Positions 63,983-64,000 of a stretch of DNA of 64,000 nucleotides are shown here, piece after piece. Below the pieces are notes generated by a model that saw only the letters and a list, made by a program, of their open reading frames with translations, made no database searches and was not told the DNA's origin. Both the position numbers and the translations under genes were made by a program. This stretch comes from Bacillus sp. A301a_S52 (GTDB taxonomy: Bacteria > Bacillota > Bacilli > Bacillales > Salisediminibacteriaceae). Position 1 is the stretch's first letter, and each line of letters opens with the position of its first letter. The stretch is taken from contig JABXYP010000001.1 of the NCBI GenBank assembly GCA_024701455.1, forward strand, positions 500,001-564,000, read 5' to 3'.

Positions 63983-64000
63983 AGGTAATCCCTCCCCTCA

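Noticed and set aside
63650..63988. 112-codon plus-strand open frame near the window end
   Set aside because: No ribosome binding site, and it overlaps the clear minus-strand DUF1540 gene with its own RBS and terminator.

Overview
The window comes from a low-GC, endospore-forming member of the Bacillaceae. The gene set resembles alkaliphilic or halotolerant Bacillus relatives: strong AGGAGG-type ribosome binding sites, frequent TTG/GTG starts, a complete GerA-type germinant receptor operon, a LicR-type PTS system, YrrT/MccA/MccB sulfur genes and an S-box riboswitch. Species cannot be fixed from the sequence. No rRNA, tRNA, CRISPR array, phage block or intact transposase gene was found.

Layout. 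1-1463: ThuA-like protein and the start of a Gfo/Idh/MocA oxidoreductase (minus). 2154-3740: secreted GH13 alpha-amylase lipoprotein with an upstream cre site. 4746-11181: a plus-strand cluster of class III aminotransferase, zinc dehydrogenase, HAD phosphatase, an atypical GH13 protein and a MATE exporter. Its first three enzyme classes match the aminotransferase/phosphatase/dehydrogenase signature of Bacillus azasugar (nojirimycin-type) biosynthesis. 11741-16141: two paralogous AraC regulators around a neopullulanase. 16541-21054: cation/proton antiporter, small tyrosine recombinase, Rrf2-regulated oxidoreductase, and an NlpC/P60 protein whose catalytic Cys is Ser. 21667-25187: CWB2-like lipoprotein and a two-component system. 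26033-32037: small regulators, an acyltransferase, and RibD/VOC family proteins. 32727-34445: DUF3137 and LemA. 34517-38628: LicR regulator and cellobiose-type PTS. 38854-44320: DsbA-like protein and the ger operon. 44816-55416: three ABC-transporter sets, an ABC-F/AAC(3) pair with an attenuator-like leader, and a LytTR protein fused to a degenerate ABC domain. 55569-59947: SAM riboswitch, FbpA, YrrT, a frameshifted luxS, MccA and MccB. 60258-63982: lipoprotein, Cu/Zn superoxide dismutase, manganese catalase and a DUF1540 protein.

The most striking non-genic structure is an interspersed repeat, called R1 here. It is about 110-160 bp long with at least 17 full or partial copies on both strands. 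It carries two imperfect hairpins with compensatory changes between copies. Copies cluster at the 3' ends of genes: five provide the stop codon of the adjacent gene, and three begin just after the T-tract of an intrinsic terminator. No transposase is present to explain it. Short forms lack the second hairpin in a way expected from deletion between TGATT direct repeats.

Functional themes are alpha-glucan degradation and possibly production of a glucosidase inhibitor, beta-glucoside uptake, methionine-to-cysteine recycling, spore germination, and drug or peptide ABC transport. Two genes (luxS and a VOC protein) carry single-base frameshifts next to short homopolymer runs, so sequencing error must be considered for both.
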